Position numbers and translations under genes: made by a program. A stretch of DNA of 64,000 nt from Mageeibacillus sp. UBA6980 (GTDB taxonomy: Bacteria > Bacillota > Clostridia > Saccharofermentanales > Saccharofermentanaceae): contig DJYK01000015.1 in the NCBI GenBank assembly GCA_002450095.1, positions 24,929 through 88,928 on the forward strand, written 5' to 3'. Positions 8,127-16,843 of the stretch are shown piece by piece. Each line of letters begins with the position of its first letter. The stretch's first letter is position 1. The notes under the pieces were generated by a model, which was given only the letters and a program-made list of their open reading frames with translations, was not told the origin of the DNA and did not search any database.

Positions 8127-9203
8127 TTATCCCCTGACGATCCCGTACTGCGTGCAGATATTCGTAAATTCGGCAGACCTTGCGAATCCGTAGAAAACAT
8201 CCTGTCTCGATACGCCCCTGTTAAGAGCGGTCACCCAGTTATTAAGTCCGGCGGGATCGGGACTTCTGTCGAGGAAGACGCTGTAAAGTCTTGTGACATA
8301 TTCCTGATTGGAATAACCGGCGCCCGTAAACTCCGGGCTGAAGAAGAATCCGTAAGCACAGTTTGTACCGGATATCTCGTGATTCTGAAGCTGGCTTGAC
8401 CAGAACTCATATCCGCCCGTATCAGGTCTTCTGCCGAGACATATCCTGTACAGTCTTCCTACAAACGCACGAACACCGGAAGCGGATGTTACAGTTACAT
8501 TCGGCGATCCGGATCCGCCCGACGTAAGTCCGTAGTTGAGGCAGATATCGGCAAACTCGGATGTATTGATGAACTCCTCGACCATGCTCATCCTCGACGC
8601 GCCGTGCGAGAGTGCATCGAGCCACGCCGTTCTTCCGGAAGCGTCTGATGCTCTGCCGAGAAGAGTCTGATATACGACTTCTATAAAGTCACTGTCGCTC
8701 AAACCTCGGTTATTAAACTCGCCGCTCGAGAATACGGTTCTCGCCAGATCCGCACCGTTACCGCCGTTTGTTACGATAGCAGAAAGTGCATTCTTGGAAT
8801 TATCGTCTGCGGGTCTGTTTAACGCATGTCTGTAGAGATAATCGGCAAATGAAGCCGCATCGGGACGGGTGATCAGAGCCGTCACCGTTCCGACGGGAGA
8901 ATCGGAGTGGCTGCTGTCTCCGACGGCACGATAGTATACCGTATATGAACCTGCTGCAGTCGCTGCCGGAAGTGTCGTAAACCATGTGGTCCCGTCTAAC
9001 GAATAGACCATATATCCGCCGTTCGCGACACCCGGATGGACAAGATCGTGGTACGATCCGTCGTCTCTTATACCTTCAATTGGCTTAGGAGGCGTTGTTA
9101 CGGAGGCGGGAACATTCCCGTCCGCCCAAACGGCGGACGAGCCTGTAAGAAGCACGACCAGACCGACAGATGTTGCCAATATTCTCTTAATATGTTTAAG
9201 CAT
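8127..9203 (-). CDS. Secreted DUF4214 domain protein
   Basis: 358 aa with a clear Sec signal (MLKHIKRILATSVGLVVLLTG, cleavage after about SSAVWA). Residues about 30-115 form a repeat-type surface module (GGYMVYSLDGTTWFTTLP, AAGSYTVYYRA), as found in clostridial surface proteins. Residues about 117-358 hold two to three DUF4214 units, with signatures YLYRHALNRPAD, VYQTLLGRASDASGRTAWLDAL, LYRICLGRRPD and LYSVFLDRSPDPAGLNNWV. DUF4214 proteins are exported and often linked to cell-surface or extracellular carbohydrate functions, but no enzymatic role is established. A GAGGA ribosome site precedes the ATG at 9203. No sortase motif or terminal anchor was found. Confidence 0.85.
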   Translation of the reverse strand: MLKHIKRILATSVGLVVLLTGSSAVWADGNVPASVTTPPKPIEGIRDDGSYHDLVHPGVANGGYMVYSLDGTTWFTTLPAATAAGSYTVYYRAVGDSSHSDSPVGTVTALITRPDAASFADYLYRHALNRPADDNSKNALSAIVTNGGNGADLARTVFSSGEFNNRGLSDSDFIEVVYQTLLGRASDASGRTAWLDALSHGASRMSMVEEFINTSEFADICLNYGLTSGGSGSPNVTVTSASGVRAFVGRLYRICLGRRPDTGGYEFWSSQLQNHEISGTNCAYGFFFSPEFTGAGYSNQEYVTRLYSVFLDRSPDPAGLNNWVTALNRGVSRQDVFYGFARSAEFTNICTQYGIVRG

Positions 9204-9245
9204 ATGATCTTCCTCAACTGATGATGATATTCTAATTATACAGCA

Positions 9246-9254
9246 TGTTATAAT
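9246..9254 (+). promoter_or_regulatory. Extended -10 promoter element giving a leaderless transcript
   Basis: TGTTATAAT (9246-9254) has the TGN extension and a perfect TATAAT. The ATG of the downstream gene is at 9261, about where transcription should start, and no Shine-Dalgarno sequence fits between them. No good -35 is seen, as is usual for extended -10 promoters. Confidence 0.5.
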
Positions 9255-9260
9255 CTTTTT

Positions 9261-9893
9261 ATGAATCAGAAACGCATAAAGATAATACTGAATCTGATAA
9301 TCACGGTATTTACGCTCATAGGCATCGTCCTGATGCTTACAAGCGAAGCCGAGCCCGGAAGTCTTCAGGCAAGAGGGATAGAGAATTTCAAATTCTACAC
9401 TGTCCTCTCAAATGTATTATGCGGGATCGTATCTTCGGTCTACCTCGCACTGACCGTCGCGGGCAAGAATACGGATAAACTGTTATTCCTTAAGCTAGCG
9501 GGACTCTGCGGCGTTACCATCACATTCGCGGTCGTCGCATTCTTCTTCGGCCCCGTCTACGGTTATGCTCAGTTCTACAAAGGCGGCAACCTCTACTATC
9601 ACCTTCTGGAACCCGTTGCCGCACTTATCGAATTTCTCGTTATAAGAAGGCCCCGGATCACGATAAGGCAGGCGGCGCTCTCGGCGGTCCCTACATTTCT
9701 TTACGGCTGCTTCTATCTTATGAATATACTCATAAACGGCATCGGCGGGCCCTGGCCCGATACCAACGATTTCTATGCATTCCTCAACTGGGGTTACCCC
9801 ATAGGGATCCTTATATTCTTCTCGATAACGATGCTGTCCTTTATCCTCGCCCTTATATTCAGGAAGATAAGTAATATCAGAGCAGTCGAATGA
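9261..9893 (+). CDS. Pr6Pr-like multi-pass membrane protein
   Basis: 210 aa with about six hydrophobic helices (for example IILNLIITVFTLIGIVLML at residues 8-26 and ITFAVVAFFFGPVYG). The charged, conserved-looking element FYTVLSNVLCGIVSSVYL and the HLLEPVAALIEFLV helix fit the Pr6Pr/TIGR02206-like family of bacterial membrane proteins, whose function is unknown. It appears to be transcribed leaderless from an extended -10 element ending 6 nt before the ATG. It is convergent with the NHLP exporter operon, with 34 bp between stops. Confidence 0.7.
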   Translation: MNQKRIKIILNLIITVFTLIGIVLMLTSEAEPGSLQARGIENFKFYTVLSNVLCGIVSSVYLALTVAGKNTDKLLFLKLAGLCGVTITFAVVAFFFGPVYGYAQFYKGGNLYYHLLEPVAALIEFLVIRRPRITIRQAALSAVPTFLYGCFYLMNILINGIGGPWPDTNDFYAFLNWGYPIGILIFFSITMLSFILALIFRKISNIRAVE

Positions 9894-9927
9894 CTTGCCG
9901 TAACATGCCGTCAGTCTGACCGATACT

Positions 9928-12111
9928 TTATTTATCGAGTCTCTGGCGCTCTACCAGCTCAGCGAAATAACCGTTCTTCGCGATCAATTCATCATATCCG
10001 CCCTCTTCGATGATCTTGCCGTCATCCATAACGAGGATACGGTCGCAATTGCGTATAGTACTCAATCTGTGCGCTATGACGATACGCGTACACTTAAGTC
10101 TGTCCAGAGCCTCCGACACCTGCTTCTGCGTCTTATTGTCAAGCGCGGATGTCGCTTCGTCAAAGATGAGGATATCAGGCTTCGGAGCGATCGCACGCGC
10201 GATCATGAGTCTCTGCTTCTGACCGCCTGATATACCGCCCTGTCCTTCCGAGATGACCGTGTACATTCCCATGGGCATATCTCTTATGTCCTGAGCGATT
10301 CCCGCCGTCTCAGCAGCCTCCCATGCCTGATCGAGAGTAAGGGTCGGAGCGGAGATCGTGATATTGGAGAATATATCGCCCTGGAACAGCTGTCCGTTCT
10401 GGATAACGACACCGATATGCTTACGCAGCGATCTCGGATCGATCGTGCTCATCTCGCGGCTGTCGTAATATATGGCACCCATATCGGGTTTCTCGAATCC
10501 GAGGAGGAGTCTTACGAGCGTCGATTTGCCGCATCCGGTACGACCGACGATCGCGACATATTCCCCCGCCTTGATCTCGAGACTCAGGTTCTGAAGCACG
10601 AACGGGGTCTTATCGTTGTATCTGAAGCTTATGTCATTCATCTCGATATGACCCGTAACGGAATCAATGACCTGCTTCTCGTCCGATACTTCGGGCTCGG
10701 CCTTAAGGATAGGCTCGGCCATATCGAGAACAGGCTTAATAGCCGACACAGAGATAGCGATCCCGGCAAGAGCCGTGAACGCGCCCATTACGCGTCCGTA
10801 CGCTGCACTGAAGGCATAGTAGTCACTCTGGCTGATACCGGACTTGATCGCGACATAGTAGATCACGATCGTACCGATAAGCGATATCGCCGTCGTAATG
10901 ACGGGATTGAGTTTCAGGAATAAAGGCGGGTTATACTCGAGCTTCGCGTTCTGTGAATAGAGGTTTGCCCACCTCGAGAAAGCCCTCTTCTCGGAACCTG
11001 ACAGACGCAGTTTCTGTATGCCGTTGATGATCGCGAAGTTCATACCCGTCTCCTGAGCTGCGAGTTCCATCTTCCTTCTGCTTATCCCTATCTGCATATA
11101 GGATGAGATAAGGCTGATACATACCGTGGATATGATCACGATTATGGAAGGGATCACGAGAGTCTTCGCGAAACGGAAGATCTGCGTAACATAAAGAAGA
11201 GAAATAAGACTGCTGATACCTGTAGACAGCACGGCGCTTACGAGCATCTGGCACAGCGAACTGACGCTCGTTGCACGACTCGACAGTTCACCTGACGAAT
11301 AGTCTCTGAAGAAGCTTACCGGCAGGGACAGTATCCTCATCATTACCGATGCTTCGACCGATGAAGAAGTCTTGATACTTATCCTCTGCATGAGAAGCGA
11401 CTGAACCAGGCCGATCATCCCCGCAGAGAAAGCGCTGCAAAGGAGGAATATCCCGGCACCTGCCATAAGGTTGATATTATGAGTCTGTATAACCGTTCCG
11501 GTCAGGACTTTATATATATCAGGCTCGATAAACCCTACCAAAGTAATTGCCAACGCTGCGAGAGCTATCAGGATTATATCTCCTGCGGTAACGCATTTCG
11601 TCATATAGATAAGAAGATCCTTGATCCCCAGAGACTTCATCGGCAGAGGCTCATAGAAACAGACAGCATTGCGCGAGAACTTTTGAGCGACTTTTGAAGT
11701 TATGGGCATCTTCTTTCCCGTGAGAGGATCGAAGTATTTGTATCCCTGGAATCTGCCCGGGATCAAAGCCACCGCAGTATCCGAATCCTTGAGATAACCG
11801 AGCATCGGACCGAAAGCATCGTTTTGCCAGTTCTCGGTCAACTCGACTTCACGGATCATCAGTCCGTAAGGCCTTAAGACATATTGGATCTGTTCATTGA
11901 TATCCTTGATATTATCCGGGATCTCAACAGGCTTATGGCGGAAATACTTCAATATGACATCGAGAGACTCCTTGGCTATCAGTCTGTCGTTCTCGAACTT
12001 ATCGGCGCTCCATTTATCCATGATGACACCGGCCATCCGTAAGAAAGATTCCTCCAGGGCGTTCTGGTCACTTTCCATGCGCTGACGGATCTGTTTGTCA
12101 AACCAGCCCAT
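9928..12111 (-). CDS. NHLP-type peptide export ABC transporter, permease/ATPase subunit
   Basis: 727 aa. A soluble N-terminal region of about 160 residues, lacking a C39 peptidase, is followed by a six-helix ABC exporter membrane domain (about 170-460) and an ATPase domain. The latter has Walker A VGRTGCGKST, the signature ISGGQKQR, Walker B ILIFDEATSALD and the H-loop IVIAHRLS. This is the architecture of the ATPase partner in the NHLP (nitrile-hydratase-leader-peptide) bacteriocin export system. A strong AAGGAGGAAGA site lies directly before the ATG at 12111, 9 bp after the stop of the peptidase subunit. It forms a three-gene operon with the peptidase/permease and the short secretion protein. 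Confidence 0.9.
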   Translation of the reverse strand: MGWFDKQIRQRMESDQNALEESFLRMAGVIMDKWSADKFENDRLIAKESLDVILKYFRHKPVEIPDNIKDINEQIQYVLRPYGLMIREVELTENWQNDAFGPMLGYLKDSDTAVALIPGRFQGYKYFDPLTGKKMPITSKVAQKFSRNAVCFYEPLPMKSLGIKDLLIYMTKCVTAGDIILIALAALAITLVGFIEPDIYKVLTGTVIQTHNINLMAGAGIFLLCSAFSAGMIGLVQSLLMQRISIKTSSSVEASVMMRILSLPVSFFRDYSSGELSSRATSVSSLCQMLVSAVLSTGISSLISLLYVTQIFRFAKTLVIPSIIVIISTVCISLISSYMQIGISRRKMELAAQETGMNFAIINGIQKLRLSGSEKRAFSRWANLYSQNAKLEYNPPLFLKLNPVITTAISLIGTIVIYYVAIKSGISQSDYYAFSAAYGRVMGAFTALAGIAISVSAIKPVLDMAEPILKAEPEVSDEKQVIDSVTGHIEMNDISFRYNDKTPFVLQNLSLEIKAGEYVAIVGRTGCGKSTLVRLLLGFEKPDMGAIYYDSREMSTIDPRSLRKHIGVVIQNGQLFQGDIFSNITISAPTLTLDQAWEAAETAGIAQDIRDMPMGMYTVISEGQGGISGGQKQRLMIARAIAPKPDILIFDEATSALDNKTQKQVSEALDRLKCTRIVIAHRLSTIRNCDRILVMDDGKIIEEGGYDELIAKNGYFAELVERQRLDK

Positions 12112-12120
12112 TCTTCCTCC

Positions 12121-14295
12121 TTACTCCGACGTCACAAGTTCGGTATACAGACCGCCCTTGGCATATAGTTCTTCGTGTGTTCCGCGCTCCGCTATAACGC
12201 CCTTGTGAAGGACGATGATCTCGTCGCAGTCTCTTATTGTGGACAATCGGTGCGCGACTACTATACAGGTTATGCTTCTATCCTTGATAGCCTTGACAAG
12301 ATTGTATTCCGTCTTCGCATCGAGGGCGCTCGTGGCTTCATCCAGGATTATTATCGAGGGATCCTGAGCGAGGACTCTCGCGATCTCAAGTCTCTGACGC
12401 TGACCGCCCGACAGATCCTTACCGTTCTCGGTAAGCTTGTAGCCGTATCCTCCCGGACGCTTCAGGATATCATCGTGGATCTGGGCATCACGCGCTGCGA
12501 GGATCACTTCAAAATCACGGATCGACTCATCCCACATCTTGATGTTGTTCATTATCGTGTCTTCGAACAGAACGATATCCTGATCGACCATAGCCACGGA
12601 ACCCGTGAACACTATCCTCGGGATCGAACTAATGGGTTTTCCGTCAAAGAGGATCTCGCCTTCCCACGGACTGTAAAGTCCCGTGATGATCTTACTGATC
12701 GTGGACTTGCCGCATCCGCTCGCGCCTACTATGGCGACGCGGCTGCCGGGCTTAACGTGCATCGAGAAATTCTTTACGACGGGAACTCCGAGCCTCGAAT
12801 AACCGAAAGTGATGTTCTTTAATTCGATCTCGCCTCTTAATTTCTCGTAATCGTTCTCTTTCGCATCGGAGCCGTAAGAGAGCACGGGATCATCCTGATA
12901 TTCCATGACATCCTCGACTCTCTCCATCGACGTTCTCATCTCCTGGATCGTCTGCCCCGCACCGATCAAAGTCATTGCAGGTCCCATAAACGAAGAGAGG
13001 AGACCCTGGAACGTGGTGATCATACCGATAGTAAAGTTATTATCCATCGCGAGTCTGACGCCCATGAACAATACGACGTAGTTACAGAACGAGCTTATGA
13101 ACTGAGGAATGAGTCCGATCTTCGAATTCATCGAGAAGAACTCAACGTTCTGCTTGTTGACGGCAGCCTGATAACCGCTCCACTTACGGAAGAATCCGTC
13201 CTCGGCTCCCGATGACTTGATGGTCTCGGTCATGCTGATACCGGCCAAAGTCGTGGAGACGAGCTTCGCCTGGTCCCTCATCTGAACACGCATGATATTG
13301 ACTCTTCTGGATGACATATATCTTCCGACAAGAAGGTTCAGTGACAAGGATGCGATACCGACTACCGTCATCATCACACTGTAGCGGATCATGACGACAA
13401 GGTAGAAGACCATCATTATCGTATTAAGAGCCAGAGGCGCCACGGTATTTACCAGAGTACCGGCTATCGAGGCGTTCGTCCCCTGACGCTGAAGAATATC
13501 ACCTGTCATGCGCTGCGAGAAAAAATTCATGGGAAGCTTTAAGACTTTCCACATATAGGAAGCATTTCCCTCGATTGACATCTTACCGTTGATCTTAAGG
13601 CTGTAGACCGTCTGCGCCCACATTACCACAAGCTGGAACAATGCGAGAACGATCATAACGGCGATAAACGGACGGACCCATCCCGGAGCCTCTCCCGATA
13701 ACAGCCGGTCGATAAAGACACGCGACATTACAGGATTGATCACGCCGAAAAGATAGGATATGACCGACGTCATTACGACGAATACAACCGCAGCGGCCGC
13801 GCCCCTGAGACGCTTCTTCGCGAACTCCAACGTACTCTTGCGCTTACCCGAAGGAACAAAGCTCTCGCCGGGCTCCATAAGAAGGACCATTCCGGTGAAC
13901 GATTCGTCGAACCTTTCCATCGGGACCTTTACGGTTCCCCGCGCCGGATCGTTAAGAACGGCATATTTGCCTTTAAAGCCGTTAAGAACGACGAAATGGT
14001 TGAATTCCCAATGGATTATGCAGGGAAAAGTTCCTTCTTCCTTAAGCGAATCGACTTCCATGCGGTATGCGTGAACATCCAGTCCGTAGTTCTGCGCAGC
14101 CAGATAGATATTCTTCATGTTAGAGCCGTCGCGGCTTACTCCGCAGTCATAGCGGACCTTCTCCAACGGCACCCATTTCTTATAGTATGCGAGTATCATC
14201 GCGAGACATGCGGCTCCGCATTCAAGCGCCTCAAGCTGCATTATGACAGGAACTCTCGCCACTCCCTTATTTATCGGTTTCTTGACATCGGGCAT
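12121..14295 (-). CDS. NHLP-type peptide export ABC transporter with C39 leader peptidase
   Basis: 724 aa. The N-terminal C39 peptidase (residues 1-150) has the expected catalytic set: Gln20 and Cys26 in MQLEALECGAACLAMIL, His100 in WEFNHFVVL and Asp116 in LNDPARG. It should cleave a leader after a double-glycine-type site as the peptide is exported. Six membrane helices (about 165-460) and an ABC ATPase follow (Walker A VGASGCGKST, signature LSGGQRQR, Walker B IIILDEATSALD, switch VVAHRLS). It is the second gene of the operon, 13 bp after the secretion protein. No leader-peptide gene or modification enzyme is adjacent, so the exported cargo is unknown. Confidence 0.92.
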   Translation of the reverse strand: MPDVKKPINKGVARVPVIMQLEALECGAACLAMILAYYKKWVPLEKVRYDCGVSRDGSNMKNIYLAAQNYGLDVHAYRMEVDSLKEEGTFPCIIHWEFNHFVVLNGFKGKYAVLNDPARGTVKVPMERFDESFTGMVLLMEPGESFVPSGKRKSTLEFAKKRLRGAAAAVVFVVMTSVISYLFGVINPVMSRVFIDRLLSGEAPGWVRPFIAVMIVLALFQLVVMWAQTVYSLKINGKMSIEGNASYMWKVLKLPMNFFSQRMTGDILQRQGTNASIAGTLVNTVAPLALNTIMMVFYLVVMIRYSVMMTVVGIASLSLNLLVGRYMSSRRVNIMRVQMRDQAKLVSTTLAGISMTETIKSSGAEDGFFRKWSGYQAAVNKQNVEFFSMNSKIGLIPQFISSFCNYVVLFMGVRLAMDNNFTIGMITTFQGLLSSFMGPAMTLIGAGQTIQEMRTSMERVEDVMEYQDDPVLSYGSDAKENDYEKLRGEIELKNITFGYSRLGVPVVKNFSMHVKPGSRVAIVGASGCGKSTISKIITGLYSPWEGEILFDGKPISSIPRIVFTGSVAMVDQDIVLFEDTIMNNIKMWDESIRDFEVILAARDAQIHDDILKRPGGYGYKLTENGKDLSGGQRQRLEIARVLAQDPSIIILDEATSALDAKTEYNLVKAIKDRSITCIVVAHRLSTIRDCDEIIVLHKGVIAERGTHEELYAKGGLYTELVTSE

Positions 14296-14308
14296 TTCCG
14301 GAAGGCTC

Positions 14309-14758
14309 CTAATTCCACAAAAAACTCATTGGAGTAGTGCTCTCGACAACCACTTCGCCTTCATATTCACCCAAAGGATAACCTTGAATCTTATCGCCAA
14401 AGTCGATCAGGGCATACGACGAATCCTGATCGGAACCGATCATTTCTATCTTGCCTTCGATCTCCCCCAGCCTTACGACCATACCGGCATCTATGATATT
14501 CTCCCGATTCTCGGGAATATCCGCTATGACGAGTCTCGATGTCCCGGGTTCAACGGGGTCGGCTTCGATAGTGATATGTATCGGTAACGTATTCTCTATG
14601 CGGGTCGTCGAAGCGTATACGATGAATCCGACGAGCAAGACCGCTATCGCCGTTAATATCATCCACAGTCTGGGACTCGTAACTTTCATATAATCATGCA
14701 ACTCTTCCGGGGAAGATATGCGGTCCATGCTCTTCTGACGGAATAACGGTTCGGACAT
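14309..14758 (-). CDS. NHLP system secretion protein (short membrane-fusion-like)
   Basis: 149 aa. It starts LFRQKSMDRISSPEELHDYM, close to the family hallmark of NHLP secretion proteins. One membrane helix follows (LWMILTAIAVLLVGFIVYAS, about residues 51-70), then a small beta-rich extracytoplasmic domain ending in PMSFLWN. Proteobacterial homologues carry a long HlyD-like coiled-coil arm. Here that arm is absent, as expected for a cell with one membrane, so the protein is probably complete. It is the first gene of the three-gene export operon. Confidence 0.75.
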   Translation of the reverse strand: MSEPLFRQKSMDRISSPEELHDYMKVTSPRLWMILTAIAVLLVGFIVYASTTRIENTLPIHITIEADPVEPGTSRLVIADIPENRENIIDAGMVVRLGEIEGKIEMIGSDQDSSYALIDFGDKIQGYPLGEYEGEVVVESTTPMSFLWN

Positions 14759-14830
14759 CAGATGTCTTTCCTTTCATAGAAGATTATTTAACTTATTAAG
14801 TATAACAAGTCCGGGCAGATAATGCTCACG

Positions 14831-15670
14831 TCAGAATCTGCCGCCTCCGCCGCCCGAGTGTCCGCCGCCCGAGAAACCGCCTCCGGAGAAGCCTCCTCCG
14901 CCGCTGCTGATACCGCCGCCCGAGGAACTCTCGTGTCTTATTTTCTGCATCTTTGTCACCCGGTCCGTAAGTTTGATATCCGGCTTGCCGTCGATATATC
15001 TTTGGGATTCGGGCTTCTTATCAAGGGGTTTTGCCGAAGTCGCGATCAGGGTGACAAGCAGCGCGAGTCCTGCGGGAATGATGAGGCAGAAGAACGTCAG
15101 AGGAGCCGTCGAGCTGTAATTATAACCCTTGAGCTCTCTTATGATATGCTTAACCGCCCCGTAATAATCACCGGAAGTAAGCTCGCTTCTTTGCTCATTG
15201 AACAGCCTTGTGCACTCATCGTCATCGATGGCGAAGAAAGCCGTTCCGTAAGTATAGATCCAGAAGAACCTTCCTCCGGGATAATCCTGCGTGAGATCTA
15301 TGAAGATGCAGATACCTGAGTTATTCACGAGACTTGTCCTGATGCAACGGTCCGCATAATAATCTCCCGCGAACTTCGCGCAGTCCTCATCGGAATCGGA
15401 ATAGCCTCTTCCCTTATCCCTCGTCGTTACGATGACTACGTTTATGTCCTTGTCTCTCGACAAAGACCTCGCGAGATCTTCCAGCTCATCGATCTCGGAT
15501 GACGTGAAGATATCCGCGTCGTCTTCGACCACGATCTTCTTTGACGGAGACGAAGACATAAATGCATAGAAAGCAAAACAACCAATTACGAGTACGATCA
15601 GAAGGACGGATGCCGCAGTATTGAGCAGTCCCATCTCGCCCCAGAAGCTTATGTTCTTATTCTTGCTCAT
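14831..15670 (-). CDS. TPM-domain membrane protein with Gly/Ser-rich tail
   Basis: 279 aa. An N-terminal membrane segment (LLNTAASVLLIVLVIGCFAF) is followed by a TPM-type domain (about residues 45-165; VVEDDADIFTSSEIDELEDL, INVVIVTTRD, FIDLTQDY). A second helix lies near 188-210, and the tail is a low-complexity run of Ser and Gly blocks. TPM proteins occur at membranes and the domain has been linked to acid-phosphatase and repair roles; no specific activity is inferred. Its ATG overlaps the stop of the zinc-ribbon gene (ATGA, 15667-15670), so both are translationally coupled. Confidence 0.8.
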   Translation of the reverse strand: MSKNKNISFWGEMGLLNTAASVLLIVLVIGCFAFYAFMSSSPSKKIVVEDDADIFTSSEIDELEDLARSLSRDKDINVVIVTTRDKGRGYSDSDEDCAKFAGDYYADRCIRTSLVNNSGICIFIDLTQDYPGGRFFWIYTYGTAFFAIDDDECTRLFNEQRSELTSGDYYGAVKHIIRELKGYNYSSTAPLTFFCLIIPAGLALLVTLIATSAKPLDKKPESQRYIDGKPDIKLTDRVTKMQKIRHESSSGGGISSGGGGFSGGGFSGGGHSGGGGGRF

Positions 15671-16758
15671 CCTACGAACCCTCCCATGATAAGTCCCGCG
15701 ATGAAGCGGAAGACCACCGATATGACTGCGAGTGCGACCGAGAAGAACATGAGCCTTTTGACGCGACTTACGGGGGCTTTGCCCGCCACCTCGCCGGTCT
15801 GCCCGTTCATTGCAAAATAGTAGCTTTTACCCAAGTACTTATAGTGCATGAACCACACGGGAAGCAGAGCGTATTCACCGTGAAGGTTACTCACGCGCGT
15901 TTTGTCGGTCTTAACCGTATGGGAGTTGTATTTGGAGCAGAGCTTATTAATCTCGGCCTCAGTGTATTTTTTACAAGTAGAGGCAGCGCGTTCCTTGAGT
16001 TTCTCCTCCGACTGATCGTATCTGTCTGCGAAGAACCCCGGGAGGTATTTGCTGTCGTAACGAACGAGTCCTCGGTAATCGTAGGGCTCGATCGCCTCCA
16101 TGAGAGCGTCGTCTATCCTGGTCTCCCCGTCGAAAGGGACCTTCTTCCATGATGCTTCCCCGGTGACCTTATAAGCGTAATCCGTTATGATCGTGTAATT
16201 CGAGTGCATCTTTACGGTCTGAGCTGTGCCCTCGACATCTATAACGGATTTCATCTGATAGAGCCAGAAAGGAACATAAAGGCCCGTGAGCTTCGCGACG
16301 TTCTCCTTTGACACGAACTTGACGGGTGTGTACTTGCCGCCCTTGCACCACTTGAGAAAAGCTTCTTCTGCCTGTTCCCTTCCGTACTTGAACGGGATTA
16401 TGTATTGGGGTTCGAATTCCTGAGTCAGTCTCTGAGTGATAAGTGCGGGCGATCCGCAGAACGGACAGAATGAAGCGGCCGTCGACGAATCCGAGAGTAT
16501 CTTTCCGCCACATGAATTACATACGAATTCCACATTATCGGAAGCATTCTCGGCTGCGCCTTCGATCGCCTCGAGATGCTCCATTTCAACCTTCTCGCTC
16601 TGTTCCTTAACGACCTGCTCGGGATTGGATTCCTCTATAAGATCCTTGAGCTCATCGACATTAAAAGAACCGCCGCAGAATGAACACGTAAGCTTTGACA
16701 CGCCGGGCTCGAATATGAGATTCGCAGCACAGTTAGGACATTTTATCGTATCGGCCAT
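15667..16758 (-). CDS. Zinc-ribbon membrane protein
   Basis: 363 aa. Two N-terminal zinc ribbons are evident: CPNC with CSFCGG (residues 7-29), and CNSCGG with CPFCGS (about 80-105). The middle region (TGLYVPFWLYQMKSV, ARLPVWFMHYKY-like segments) is typical of a conserved but uncharacterised clostridial family whose ribbons resemble TFIIB-type or DNA-helicase-associated fingers. A C-terminal hydrophobic stretch (LMFFSVALAVISVVFRFIAG) anchors it. It is coupled by a 4-bp overlap to the downstream TPM-domain gene. A role in membrane protein quality control is only a guess. Confidence 0.75.
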   Translation of the reverse strand: MADTIKCPNCAANLIFEPGVSKLTCSFCGGSFNVDELKDLIEESNPEQVVKEQSEKVEMEHLEAIEGAAENASDNVEFVCNSCGGKILSDSSTAASFCPFCGSPALITQRLTQEFEPQYIIPFKYGREQAEEAFLKWCKGGKYTPVKFVSKENVAKLTGLYVPFWLYQMKSVIDVEGTAQTVKMHSNYTIITDYAYKVTGEASWKKVPFDGETRIDDALMEAIEPYDYRGLVRYDSKYLPGFFADRYDQSEEKLKERAASTCKKYTEAEINKLCSKYNSHTVKTDKTRVSNLHGEYALLPVWFMHYKYLGKSYYFAMNGQTGEVAGKAPVSRVKRLMFFSVALAVISVVFRFIAGLIMGGFVG

Positions 16759-16843
16759 ACCCTTACTCCTGATTACTTTTTTCAGTAAATCATTCTACAT
16801 ACAATGGCTGGTTTTCTCAAGGAAATTTGTGTAACAACTGATA

